A stretch of DNA of 64,000 nt from Sthenelais limicola (Eukaryota > Annelida > Polychaeta > Phyllodocida > Sigalionidae), in assembly GCA_942159475.1 (NCBI GenBank), contig OW804097.1, positions 53,030,986 to 53,094,985 of the forward strand. Reading direction: 5' to 3'. This document shows positions 1 through 9,902 of the stretch, piece after piece. Position numbers and translations under genes: made by a program. Position 1 is the stretch's first letter; the number at the start of each line of letters is the position of its first letter. The notes below the pieces were generated by a model that was not told the DNA's origin, ran no database searches, and was given only the letters and a program-made list of their open reading frames with translations.

Positions 1-96
1 TAAATCAGGAATGTATGCTGAATTCCTCTTCATAACATGTGATAAACTACGTCTTGGACCTGAAGCTAGATTCCTATCTCTGGAGCTCCTAGATAG
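1..96 (+). CDS. CNTD1: CNTD1-like cyclin, first exon visible in window (partial gene)
   Basis: The frame starting at base 2 encodes an alpha-helical segment ending LELLDR, followed by a GTAAAG splice donor at 97. The split codon (AG at 95-96) is completed by the A at 6293, so it reads in phase into the next exon (FMLQHITDLY). The family is cyclin N-terminal domain-containing protein 1, a meiotic protein that in animals works in crossover maturation. This exon corresponds to the helix before the cyclin box in the vertebrate protein, judged from memory of the family. Earlier exons and the promoter lie upstream of the window. The short length makes this exon alone weak evidence; the phase match and its place in the family order make it convincing. 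Confidence 0.75.
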
Positions 97-452
97 GTAA
101 AGACAATAATTTGACATCAAACACATTTACCAAGAGATCGATCCCTGTCTCAATTTGTATTGGAGGCCAGTTTGTGTACTCGTGCATTGACGCTGCATCA
201 TTTCATGAGTTATTTATCCTTTGGATTGAACTCGTCTAGGAATTTTCTGGGTGGCTATGTGTAATATAATTCCTATTTATGACCCTAAGATAGCGTTGAG
301 GATAACACTGACAACTGTCTAATAGTAATTATTACTCTGATTAATTGAATTAAGTAGCTCGTGGTACACATAAAAATGGTGTATAAAAATAAGAAGTTAA
401 ATGTGAAAGGTAGCTCCACTTTGTGGATAATAATAAGACAAAAATGGCCTTC

Positions 453-493
453 GGTATCTGACCGCGGGTGCTACGCACCCTTGGTCGGATACC
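453..493. repeat. Short inverted repeat (hairpin)
   Basis: Arms GGTATCTGACC and GGTCGGATACC flank a GC-rich loop that is itself nearly palindromic (GGGTGC..GCACCC). The host sequence (roughly 360-960) is otherwise unrecognised and lies in the first CNTD1 intron. Confidence 0.6.
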
Positions 494-853
494 TCCGCCA
501 CGGGACGATACGTTTTCCCACTATGTCCCGCGGATTTTTTTGTATTTATTTCGCCGTTTCTTTTCAAAATGTACTGAGCATGACAGATTTTGTTTACATC
601 AATGTCGTTGTTTACATCATGACGCCCGTCATGACTCCCGTCATGACGCATCTATTTCTACGTGCCGTTTTTTCTGGTCTGTGTGGGTCAGGACAAAATT
701 ATTTCATTCGGCACTGTCATGTACATTTATTTTACTAACTGCTTTGCAGGAAATTACTCTAATAAATGTATTTAATTTTTTTTTAAATTTTGCAACTCAT
801 TTATATTCGCTGATACTATTATCGTTGGAGAACTATATTCATTCCATATCAGC

Positions 854-887
854 CTGAGGCCTGATACGGCCGTCGTATCGGCCTCAG
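854..887. repeat. Short inverted repeat (hairpin)
   Basis: Arms CTGAGGCCTGATACG and CGTATCGGCCTCAG form a near-perfect stem with a 5 base loop. This is a strong hairpin in intronic DNA. No terminator or RNA gene function can be claimed. Confidence 0.6.
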
Positions 888-1689
888 GACTGAGTTGCAC
901 TCTCAGTGTTAACTCAATGGGCCCTGCGTATATCGACTACATTCAAAGGTGAAATAATAAGTACATTTAAACAATATGCGCCAATACAAAATATAATCTG
1001 TAGACATACATAGCGGGATGCTGCTCCCGCTACACATAGAATTACAAACTTGTGCGCATGTACCCATACAAAACTTTTGAAAAGCCTGTCAGTAGTATAT
1101 AAAAAGTTGGCATTTTCTGATACACTCCACCTAGCTTGTTATTTCAACTGATACACATACGCCGCTGAGGGAGCTTCGCGGAGTCATCACTACCTGTATT
1201 TTTGATAGCTTTTAGATTACATCATTTTTAAAAGTTAATTCACCTATTTACTCAGACAGCCCTATATATTGCTCATAAAAAATCTAAATTTTAATTCAAC
1301 TTCCTTGTTCCCACGGTAAGCATCTAAAAATTATAAAATAACAAATCAGGGGGCGTTTCATAGTTAGCAACAGATTTTTTTTAAACGGAGCCATAACGGA
1401 TTTCCGCTAAACCGTTGCATAATCTGTTCCGCCCAATGTCCCATTAAAAAGCTTTGTTATCCTCCGCTCGTAAGATCCGCTATTCCCGTTATTAAAGGAC
1501 ACTAAAGGGGAGAATATTTTGTGACACTTGACCGTGTAAGTCGTAGCAGACAACATTTTCGGGTTGCGCATTTGTGGTCGTGGGAAGGGGAAAAGAGGGG
1601 GGAAGGGAGACGAATGGGGAGGGAAGCACTTTGTATCATCCTGTGCGTGAACGTTCGCTTCTCCCTGGGTGCTCCCTGTTTATCACAGG

Positions 1690-1812
1690 GTATACATCCA
1701 TTCCCATCTCCCCCGTTCCCTCCCTCCCCCTTCCTCCTCTCCCCCATTCTCCTCCCTCCCGAGCTCCCCAGTTCCCTTCTTCTCCCTTCCCCACCCTCCC
1801 CATCTCATCTCA
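1690..1812. repeat. Pyrimidine-rich (CT) low-complexity tract
   Basis: This is a run of C and T with very few purines. It generates proline/serine-rich open frames with no coding character. Nothing else was seen here. Confidence 0.7.
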
Positions 1813-1931
1813 TCCGCCCCTGTTCACATCACACATTTCACCACATAAATTAATTAGAGATGAAAGATGAATTCAACTCAATTAAAAAACACCTCACAGA
1901 AAATTCATTGTAGCATTTTATTGATTTAGGC

Positions 1932-1976
1932 GACTCTTACGCGTTTCGCCGGTGGGTGTGGCTTCATCAGAGAGTC
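1932..1976 (-). ncRNA. Hammerhead ribozyme motif, type I with minimal stem III
   Basis: On the - strand the order is GACTCT (stem I), CTGATGA, stem II (GCC..GGC with a loop), GAAA, CGCGT (a two to three bp stem III), A (cleavage position), AGAGTC (stem I partner). All conserved core bases are present and stem I pairs over six bases. This compact type with a tiny stem III is known from the terminal repeats of Penelope-like retroelements and retrozymes. Stem II is slightly irregular (one extra A after the core). Confidence 0.7.
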
Positions 1977-2286
1977 ATAAATTAATTATAGAATAAGAAA
2001 TTCAAATAAATAATGCTTAGCATGAAGGAAAACAGTGGGCAAACTATAGGCCTATGTAAGGCATGTTCCTATGGAGTGTTTCTACACTCACAAAGTTGCG
2101 TCACCAAATATGCGGCCATAACTGAAGTTGCTCCTGCCTCATATCTATTATTGTATACATAATCTATTATCTTGTATGCCACAATTAGAAGATCCTCAAA
2201 TATAACAAAGACTCACACAAAGTAGTAATTCTTTCTGCCTCAGGATGTACTAAAGCAACCATCCATTACATTTTGAAGACAACAAT

Positions 2287-2720
2287 CATGAAGAAGCAGA
2301 CACATTGTTGATCCACCAGGCAGTATTGGCATCTCACAGAAACCCCTCTGACGCACAGCTGATGTTCTTCTCCCCAGACACAGATGTATTAGTATTAGTT
2401 ATAGCCAAATATGAACTCTTGCTGAGAAATACATTCATTTCATTGGCATCTGGGGTTGTGGAAATAAGCCAAGATGGACATGTCTTGGTGGGGAACGTGC
2501 GAAGGCTTTGCCTGTGTTCCATGCATTCATAGGTTCAGACAACACAGGGAGGTTTTCTCGGATTGGCAAAGCAACCTGCACATGCATCATGCATCTTCAT
2601 CCAGATGTTCCTGTAGAGCAAAGGAACTACCATGCACAGACCTCTGTGTCAGTGCAGCATTGACTGCCAAAATGATGAAGACACTCAGGACATCATGCTG
2701 TCAGATGACAGTGATGAGGA
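2287..2720 (+). pseudogene. Broken fragment of a transposon-associated nuclease-like protein
   Basis: The frame from 2287 reads HEEADTLLIHQ and then FFSPDTDVLVLVIA. After a frameshift near 2500 a second frame continues with LPVFHAFIGSDNTGRFSRIGKAT. This order is typical of a large repetitive family of uncharacterised animal proteins. The acidic clusters EEAD and SPDTDVL resemble the metal-binding acidic motifs of PIN/FEN1/XPG-type nucleases, which is my inference. The same family appears again at 18250-19560, covering the segment that precedes this one. Academ-type transposons are known to encode XPG-like nucleases and are a candidate source. Confidence 0.55.
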
Positions 2721-3040
2721 GGATGGGGAAGAGGTTGATATATAATAAATTCCAGCAGAAATTGAAGACAGACTCTTCATTTATACATGGAAAACTAGTA
2801 GTCTTATTGCATGTTTTCTATAACATGTAATATTAATTTTCTTTGACACCAATGCCTATAATTTGCAGCTTTATTGTAATCTTAAACAAATACGGTACCT
2901 TAGTTTATATGGGTAATCTTTATGTGGTGACCCAATTTTGACCTTAATATCTTACAAGATATCAATGCAGAAGTAAGTCCACCATGCCAGTGCATTATAA
3001 AGTCCAAATGCCATGAAAATATTAGTTTTGTACCCAGATT

Positions 3041-3520
3041 TAGAATTTTTTATTAATTAAAAATCATTATTCACTTTTTTTTTACAAAAACATTGATAAT
3101 TTGCAAGAATATGCTTTCCTCCAAATGACATCATCCATTTTAAGATTGCTGACATTCTTACGTTTCCAAAAATGTATGGTTTTACTAATCTCTTAATGAT
3201 TTAGAATTTTGTATTCATTAAAAATCATATTTTTCACTTTTTTTACAAAAACATTGATAATTTTCAAAAATACGCTTCGGTCCAAATGACATCATCCATT
3301 TTAAGATTGCTGACGTTCTGACGTTTCCAAAAATGTATAGTTTTACTAATCTCTTAGTGATTTAGAATTTTTTATTAATAATTAAAAATCATATTTTTCC
3401 CTTTTTTTTTTTACAAAAATATTGATAATTCCCAAAATAGGCTTCAGCACAAATGACATCATCCATTTTTGGATTGCTGACGTTCTGACGTTTCCAAAAA
3501 TGTATAGTTTTACTAATCTC
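3041..3520. repeat. Tandem repeat, three units of about 160 bp
   Basis: Units beginning TTTAGAATTTT at about 3041, 3201 and 3361 each contain CAAATGACATCATCCATTTT and TTCCAAAAATGTATRGTTTT. They are diverged by point changes. AT-rich and non-coding. Confidence 0.8.
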
Positions 3521-3860
3521 CAAAAAATGCCAACAAAAATACATAGTGAACCTGACTATATAATAGTGTTTCAACAGTGTAAAGTCTGAACCTGCCTTGC
3601 TGCACGTTATGGGGTACTCTAATTCCATGGTACCCTATACTAGATATGTCAAGATCCTTTAGTGTTGGAGGTAGGGTTAGGTTGGGGGGTAGGGTATGGG
3701 ATCCCCAGGGGTGGGGGTGGTGGTGGGGAGGACACATGGGAGGGGGTTGTTGAGGGGATAGGGTTAGGGGTGATGGAGGGGGGTATTTGTCACAAGTCTC
3801 CTGTTATATGTAGATATATGCGTGTCCACCCCTAAAAAAAAATCAGAAATTTGTTTTTTC

Positions 3861-4020
3861 ATCAATGGAGTCTATCTAGGCTCTCTTTTGATGATAGGAA
3901 GACTACTGCCCCCCATCTTCTCCCCTCCCCCCCTCCTAAACAAATTGAATTTTTGTGAAATTCTTTTTGTTTCTTTTTCATCAATTGAGTGTATCTAGGC
4001 TCTCTACTGATGACAGGAAG
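3861..4020. repeat. Direct repeat, two diverged copies 115 bp apart
   Basis: Copies at about 3861-3905 and 3976-4020 share TTTTTCATCAA, TCTATCTAGGCTCTCT and GATGAYAGGAAG. G-rich low-complexity DNA precedes them (3655-3790). No gene was seen between 2830 and 6158. Confidence 0.6.
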
Positions 4021-6292
4021 AAAATTTAGGGGAGACCCAATAGAATGCTGGAAATAAATGAAAATGTTTAGTCAAACATTGTTTAAACTTATTTTACCAT
4101 TACTGCCAATAACCTTTCTTCTATTAGGAATATTTTCACAAATTAAAAAGCATTATGACCCTTATGTCAGGACCTATGAAATATACACTAATTCAAAACA
4201 TTATGTGCATTTTTTATTCATTTATTTCTAATATAAATCCTCATTTATGTAGAAATATGTAAATTCTCCATGCCCTTATCAGCAGAATTCCATGCACAGC
4301 CTCTACCAGCAACCCTGACTAATCCATTATTAACTTTCCCAATTGTGTCTATAGTAGCAGCAATATGTCTAGTTTATGTACAAAAAGAAATAAATCAAAT
4401 GAAGCAATTTTAAGAATTTTCAGTTGTGGATGGCCAAATGACGACCAATTGGTGGAATTGCTCATATACAAAACTGTATGTATAGTGTATAGTAAACTGT
4501 AGTAATGATGTTTAGAATCGTCTGATTAATGAAAATTCAAAAATATATTTTCTTCTACAACCAAAAACACCATTTGCAAGACTTTTCTTAGAATGGCCCT
4601 TATATTTTTGCAATAAAAGTGTGTCTAAAAAAATGTCCTCTGAAAAAATATGCCCCAGGGGGGTCGGGGATTTACAGGAATTTCTTGCCCTGGAGGGTCG
4701 GGGATTTCATCAAATTTCCCAAAAGGCCAAGGGCATTCGCCCACATCCCCGGGGTGGGGGTGGGGGTTGCAATTGACAAGTGCATAACAGGCCTTAGCCT
4801 ACCGAAATATTGCATTTGAGGGGTAAATGAGGCTGACTGATTTGATTTTGTAATCACAGCTCTATCTGAAGTCAATTAATCAAATAATTTTTTACCTGTT
4901 TTGAGTTATTATTTGTAGAGATAAAATTCGATAAACAAAATTAGGTATCAAAGAGTTAATGAGAAAATTGATTTTCCTGAGTAAATTCATTTAACTTAAT
5001 TTTTGAAGAAATAAAAGATGTTTGTCTATAATATTTAACACGAATAAATAGATTCTCTTTTCTCTTAGTTTCTATCAATTATGAGGTATTTTAAATGTTA
5101 TTCCATGCATTAGTCAGCCCACTGCCCCTGCATCTACCGTGCAGCAAAAGATGTTGAAAAATGCTGATAATATCTTAAGGACTACTAGACGAACGGCAAC
5201 CTTTCCGCTTTTTCCCAGGGAAAAAGTCAAAGACTTCTTATCGATCTCAATACCCGTTGCAACCCCCATAATAATTGTACGCTTGGCGTCTACTGACTCC
5301 TATACTTATTGGCTCGTTCTCCTTATTTTTCCCGGTGACAAACATTTTCACTTATTCAAATCGTCCTAGATATCATTTCTGTACACTTTAGTTCAGGCGG
5401 ATTTGTCCCATCGCTCTCACTCGATAAACAGTGTCCGTAAATATAGCAGCTAATTTTCAAGTCGGCATCGACAGGCAGCCATTCCCTATGGCTATTCCAT
5501 TCAAACTTTTGCACACGGCACCACTGGCCACTACCACCATGCTCATGCTTCCCTCCCTGCTCTCACAGTAGCGGCGACGGCGGTACTGTGTGGAGCAGGT
5601 ATTACACACAAACACTAACAAGGAAGAGAGAGTGGAGGAAGCAGGGCGGGATGGTGGGCAGTCATTAAAAGTGAGAAAAACGACAACTATAAGAACAAAA
5701 ACAGAAAATAAAATAATATCCTCTAGCGGGCTAAATTCTGGATTTCTATAAGGACTAGTGGTTGTTATATTCTACTATATAGTCCTGTGGGCGAGTGCAT
5801 GATTTCAGTGAGTGGTGACCCCTGGTAGAACCTATATAAATAAACGCATTATCTTGTTGGTAATAATTTCTTTTAAATAAATAAAAATCAATTCATATAG
5901 GCCTAATGATATAGGCCGGCCTATGTTGCTTTTATAGAAAATCACAAATAAAATGCATTTTTTGTTTGTTTTTACGCCCTAAAAATACTTTTAAAATTTA
6001 GCGGAGACCAATTTTGTCTCCGCTAAACTTTGCGATTTCCTAACGGAAAATAGCGGAATTCCGTTCCGCTATTAGTTATGAAACAGAATAGCAGTTCTCA
6101 GCTATCTGCTAACCCGTTAGCCTCCGTTCCGTTCCGTTGCTAACTATGAAACGCCCCCCAAATTCATTAACCCCCATACATAATAAAACTGGCATGAGTT
6201 GATTATCTACTGAACGCTGACCAGATTAATGATTTTAAACACTATGTAACTTTCAAGATTATTAATTGGTTTCCCTCTTGGGTCTGTTTCAG

Positions 6293-6461
6293 ATTTATGC
6301 TGCAGCACATAACCGATCTGTACAGCCATGTCTTGACACGGGGAAAAGAAAACCACCAAGTCCACGAATGGGAGACGATAGTGAAGCGGGTGCGTTCACA
6401 GATCCCACTAAGAGTGGTATCTTGTTGTCAAATAGCAAGCAAGTTAACGTCACATTACTGG
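6293..6461 (+). CDS. CNTD1: CNTD1-like cyclin, second visible exon (start of cyclin box)
   Basis: The acceptor TTTCAG ends at 6292 and the donor GTAACT starts at 6462. The exon encodes a helix (FMLQHITDLYSHVL), a charged linker and then PLRVVSCCQIASKLTSHYW, which matches the conserved start of the CNTD1 cyclin box (a polar-LRLVSC-QLASKL pattern). It ends in phase 0. The neighbouring 5' intron (97-6292) is about 6.2 kb and is largely occupied by a TIR transposon. Confidence 0.85.
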
Positions 6462-7004
6462 GTAACTTTTTACAATTTTATTTATCGCTAGAATTCTTAT
6501 AGGTTTCTTTTCATACAGGGATGAATCTCTTCAGTATTTCTACTGAAATCGGTATTTTTTTTAAACTAAAAATTGTCGTATTCTGTTCATCATTTTTAAC
6601 CTAAGTGAAATAGGTAAAATGTCCTTAAGATACATGCACTAATAAAGAATATTGTTTATTCATCTAAAATTTACCTGAATGAACCATAAAGAACATGTAT
6701 TTACAAAATGTTCCTATTAATTAGGCATAGCCTATGGGTGCTTTTCCCCTTACCCGAAATATTTCAATATTTTTGCCATATGACCGCACTTTCTATATTA
6801 TATATAATCTATATTTGTGGCTGATACTAAAATTATATATATTTGAAATGACATCAAGCTGCTTTAGGTAAAAAAAACAAAACCGTGTTGATGTTGTTCA
6901 AAGGTTTTGTAAAATCAACTTTAGAATAATAAAACATGAATGGTATTTTTGAGAAACAATAAATACTCCATTTATACTATAAAATGTTCACTGTGTTCAA
7001 ACAG

Positions 7005-7167
7005 ATTGTGGGACCACGCCGGGTACAAATGGCGGTGCAGGACTTGGGTTATCAATACAGTCTATCAAGCATTCTACAATCAGAACTGAGAATTCTGAAG
7101 ACACTTAACTACAATGTCATGATACCAACTCCACTACTTTATGTGGAAACGCTCCTTGAAATTCTCG
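7005..7167 (+). CDS. CNTD1: CNTD1-like cyclin, third visible exon (cyclin box core)
   Basis: The acceptor is AACAG at 7000-7004 and the donor GTAAGA is at 7168. The exon encodes the core of the cyclin fold, including SILQSELRILKTLNYNV followed by PTPLLYVETLLEILG. The 'ESEL-VLK-LNF ... PTP--YVETLLEVLG' pattern is the best diagnostic of CNTD1. It ends after the first base of a glycine codon (phase 1). Confidence 0.9.
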
Positions 7168-7458
7168 GTAAGACTAGTAGACTGTCACACCTTTCAAAAA
7201 TTAATTTAGTATGTAAATCGAGAGTAAAATGAAAAATAATTCACCACGATGAAAATATGAATGTATATCCATTTAAAAATCAGACAATATGTACAATTAT
7301 CTACATATTCCGGCTCATATTGATCTTAATATATGATATGGTAGTCTATTTTATCATGGTTTTTATTTATATTATTTTTCAGTTCTTTCAGTTCTCAATT
7401 TCATTCATGGTAGGCTTATAATAAATACCCCTGGTATATCTATTACTTTCTTCATCAG

Positions 7459-7603
7459 GTCACAATGATACTTCCACCAAACCCAAATCCTATCACACCA
7501 TTTGCTTGAGTGTGTTAGAGGTTGTCTACATGAGGAGAAGCTTCATCTATGAAGATCTCTACCAGTTAGTCACCAGCAACTGTACACCCACTGAACAAAC
7601 CAG
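7459..7603 (+). CDS. CNTD1: CNTD1-like cyclin, fourth visible exon
   Basis: The acceptor TCATCAG ends at 7458 and the donor GTAACT starts at 7604. The exon restores the split glycine codon and encodes GHNDTST...ICLSVLEVVYMRRSFIYEDLYQLVTSNCTPTEQT, a segment with the CNTD1 'CL-LL-LVY-----IYE-L' helix pattern. It ends after two bases of an arginine codon. Confidence 0.88.
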
Positions 7604-7949
7604 GTAACTTCCCATGATTGTATCTTGGTCAATCTGCAGTCCAAAATTAAATTCGACTACATCCTTTTGCCTACTCATCGATATAGGTGCATCTTAAGCT
7701 GATCTTGATGTTCAAACATACAGAAGATAATATTATATTTCGTCCATTAATTATGAAACATTCATTTTCTTATATTATTTCTATGTTTTACATGAATAAG
7801 TTTTAAAAAAACAATTTCGTACGAAAATATTCTCAAATAGTTCAATTTACTTTGTATCTAAAAGTAACATTACAGAACTTCATCTTACATGTTATTAAGT
7901 TAAAATTTCTATGAAACATAACTGAGATATTTCTCTGTGTAAATGACAG

Positions 7950-8046
7950 AAACAATTTTGTGGCGGTTACTAGAGACAACATGCTTCTCGCTGTGGCCGT
8001 AATAGCTGTATCGACGTACCTAGTGGACCAAAAAAAAACAGATACG
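7950..8046 (+). CDS. CNTD1: CNTD1-like cyclin, fifth visible exon
   Basis: The acceptor is GACAG ending at 7949 and the donor GTAATT is at 8047. It encodes NNFVAVTRDNMLLAVAVIAVSTYLV, the second cyclin-fold helix that in family members reads roughly 'F--V--D-MLLAVG-I--SAF'. Read-through past the donor would stop at 8058, so splicing to 15361 is needed for a normal C terminus. Confidence 0.87.
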
Positions 8047-8589
8047 GTAATTAAAATGTAGATCATCATAGAATTATTGCTTACGTTAATATTTACATTA
8101 CTATTGTCATTGTTATTATAACCCCAAATTCTCGTGAGCCCATTTATTTCTCACTATGGTTTGGGGGGACAGGGGAGGCTGCATGGGTTCTGTGCATGAA
8201 GTTGAATTTGGTTTTCCACCAATCATATGATCATAGGTATTGTTATAGGGTTAAATAGGAGTCTTAGACATTTCGTTCTGCTAATGATTCGCTATTTTCA
8301 CTAAAAGAATTGTATAATGATGGATTACTTATATTTGATGATTCGCCTTGTTGTAATATTTTACCACATAAAATATTGGACGATTGTATAAGACGATTGA
8401 CAATTGTATTCTACCATTTGATTGGCCTGCTTAAGGTTCGAGCTATTCCTAAAAAGGAGGACCTGTTTTATTGATACTCAGAATAAACCTGGCTGCGATA
8501 CTAGAAGCTTGTTGCATCTTTCTACCTGATTGAGAACGTTTGAGCTAAAAATCCAGTAGTCGATTAAGCTATAATCAAGTAGACGATTG

Positions 8590-8790
8590 AACATATCTGG
8601 TGAATGCGAATATAAGACGAGAGGCGACTTCATTAATAAGACGAGAGGCGAACTCTTTTATTAAGACGAGAATAACATAGTAACTTGGCATATTCAACAT
8701 CCCCATACTTGGGTCATCTACATGGGACGATCAACCAGAAGGGGAAAATCCCCTCCAGCTCATGCATGGGTCAATGATTAGACGAAAGGC
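8590..8790. repeat. Short interspersed motif repeats (AAGACGAGAGGCGA)
   Basis: The motif AAGACGAGAGGCGA recurs at about 8612 and 8637, with partial or variant copies at about 8660 and 8780, just upstream of the Ngaro-like element. Their origin is unknown. They may be the edge of an older repeat into which the element inserted. Confidence 0.45.
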
Positions 8791-8811
8791 GAAACCGTAT
8801 CAGTATATATA

Positions 8812-8980
8812 GTGTAAGCGACTGCCCCGGAGAGAGTTGCTGCATATAACTAGGCGACGGGATCCCTGGAGACTGACCACGTCCGCGTGACGTTGGAGTG
8901 ACGTCACTGTGCGTCCAACGTATGGAAGGTAGTCATTCGGCCATCACCATTACGCAAGAAGCGAGAACAAAATTTTCTCA
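8812..8980 (+). repeat. Ngaro-like split direct repeat A1
   Basis: The 169 bp from GTGTAAGCGACTG to AATTTTCTCA recur at 12921-13090 with only scattered differences. It contains CACGTCCGCGTGACG and is followed by the gag start at 9008, so it probably includes the promoter region. Confidence 0.88.
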
Positions 8981-9007
8981 CTTAGTTCTGTCTCTATTTC
9001 GTCCGAA

Positions 9008-9899
9008 ATGCCAAAGGGAAAGTTCAATTTGTGCCACACCTGTGGAGAGCGGCACGCCAAGCCGACTGGCAAGAAATGCAGGAGGTTGGATCTGGACGAG
9101 GAACTGGTGAGAGAGTTTGACCACTCCTTTGGTGCGCCGATGGCGGGCGGCTCCATCTCACGCCCAATGGCGTCGTCTTCAAAAAAGACGCCTTGCTTTG
9201 AGGTCCCTGAAGAGCAGCATCCTTCTACCACGGATCGGCTCGACTCAATGGAGGCGATGGTCTCCCAGCTGTCTGGCCTAGTGATAAAAGCAAAAAAAGG
9301 GAAGGTTAGAGCTCATTCATCAAGCGAAAGCTCTTCTGAGAGCTCGGACTCGTTGACCGACTCAGACTCTTCGGACACCGAGGCCTCTAGGAGACGCAAA
9401 AAGAAAGACAAGAAAAGGAAGAGCAAGAAGCCTTTCGCCCAGGACAAACACCTGGATGAAGGTAAGGTTGACAGCTTTGAAAAGCTGATGCTAGTTACCT
9501 TTAAGACAATCGAACAATTTCTGGACGATGGCATCCCTGTGTCGGGCATCGTGAAGCACGGCAGGATTCTGGCGACTAAGGCTGCTACTGGGTCTTACGT
9601 CGACACGACGAATCAATCAGTCGATTACGACAAATCAGTCAGGAGCAGGGCCAACAAGAAAGGCCCCAAAGCTTTCGCCAGAGCCGATGAGGAGGATCGC
9701 TTAACATTCTTTTGCTACGATACATCTAAGAGAGCGAGTGGTCTGCCTCGGACCCCATCTGCCAGGCTATTGTTTTCAGTATAACGGGGAGGCTGGCTGC
9801 CATTCCAAAGCTTGTGCGTTCGCTCACCGTTGCTCTAACTGTGACAAGTCTGGGCACGCTGCTAAGGATTGCAAGTCAACAAGCGCCAACAGTAAATAG
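9008..9899 (+). pseudogene. Ngaro-like gag with two zinc-binding clusters, one frameshift
   Basis: The ATG at 9008 opens a protein whose start (CHTCGERHAKPTGKKC) is a CCHC-like cluster. The middle is a serine/acidic stretch followed by a KKKDKKRKSKK basic block. The frame is lost near 9740-9770; the other frame carries the expected C-terminal zinc cluster (CSNCDKSGHAAKDC) and stops at 9897-9899. Two cysteine clusters with a basic middle fit the Gag of DIRS-order elements. A one-base indel is the simplest explanation for the break. It would package element RNA if intact. Confidence 0.75.
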
Positions 9900-9902
9900 G
9901 AG

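Larger units (their letters stand above)
1349..6158. mobile_element. DNA transposon carcass with 23 bp terminal inverted repeats
   Basis: GGGGGCGTTTCATAGTTAGC begins at 1349 and its reverse complement ends at 6158, with further weak similarity inside the ends (CCGTTCCG-rich subterminal repeats at 6050-6140 and 1380-1450). Flanks CAAATCA and CAAATTCA are similar and could be a decayed 8 bp target duplication, as in hAT, but this is not certain. The interior contains a broken nuclease-like gene fragment (2287-2720), a hammerhead ribozyme motif and tandem repeats, so later insertions are probable. It sits in the first visible CNTD1 intron. Confidence 0.6.

Noticed and set aside
361..857. Overlapping frames of 84-129 codons near the hairpins
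   Set aside because: They are explained by short repeats (CGTCATGAC units) and hairpins; neither strand shows protein-like conservation features.
1502..1870. Overlapping frames of 80-110 codons on both strands
   Set aside because: Low-complexity CT/GA composition explains them.
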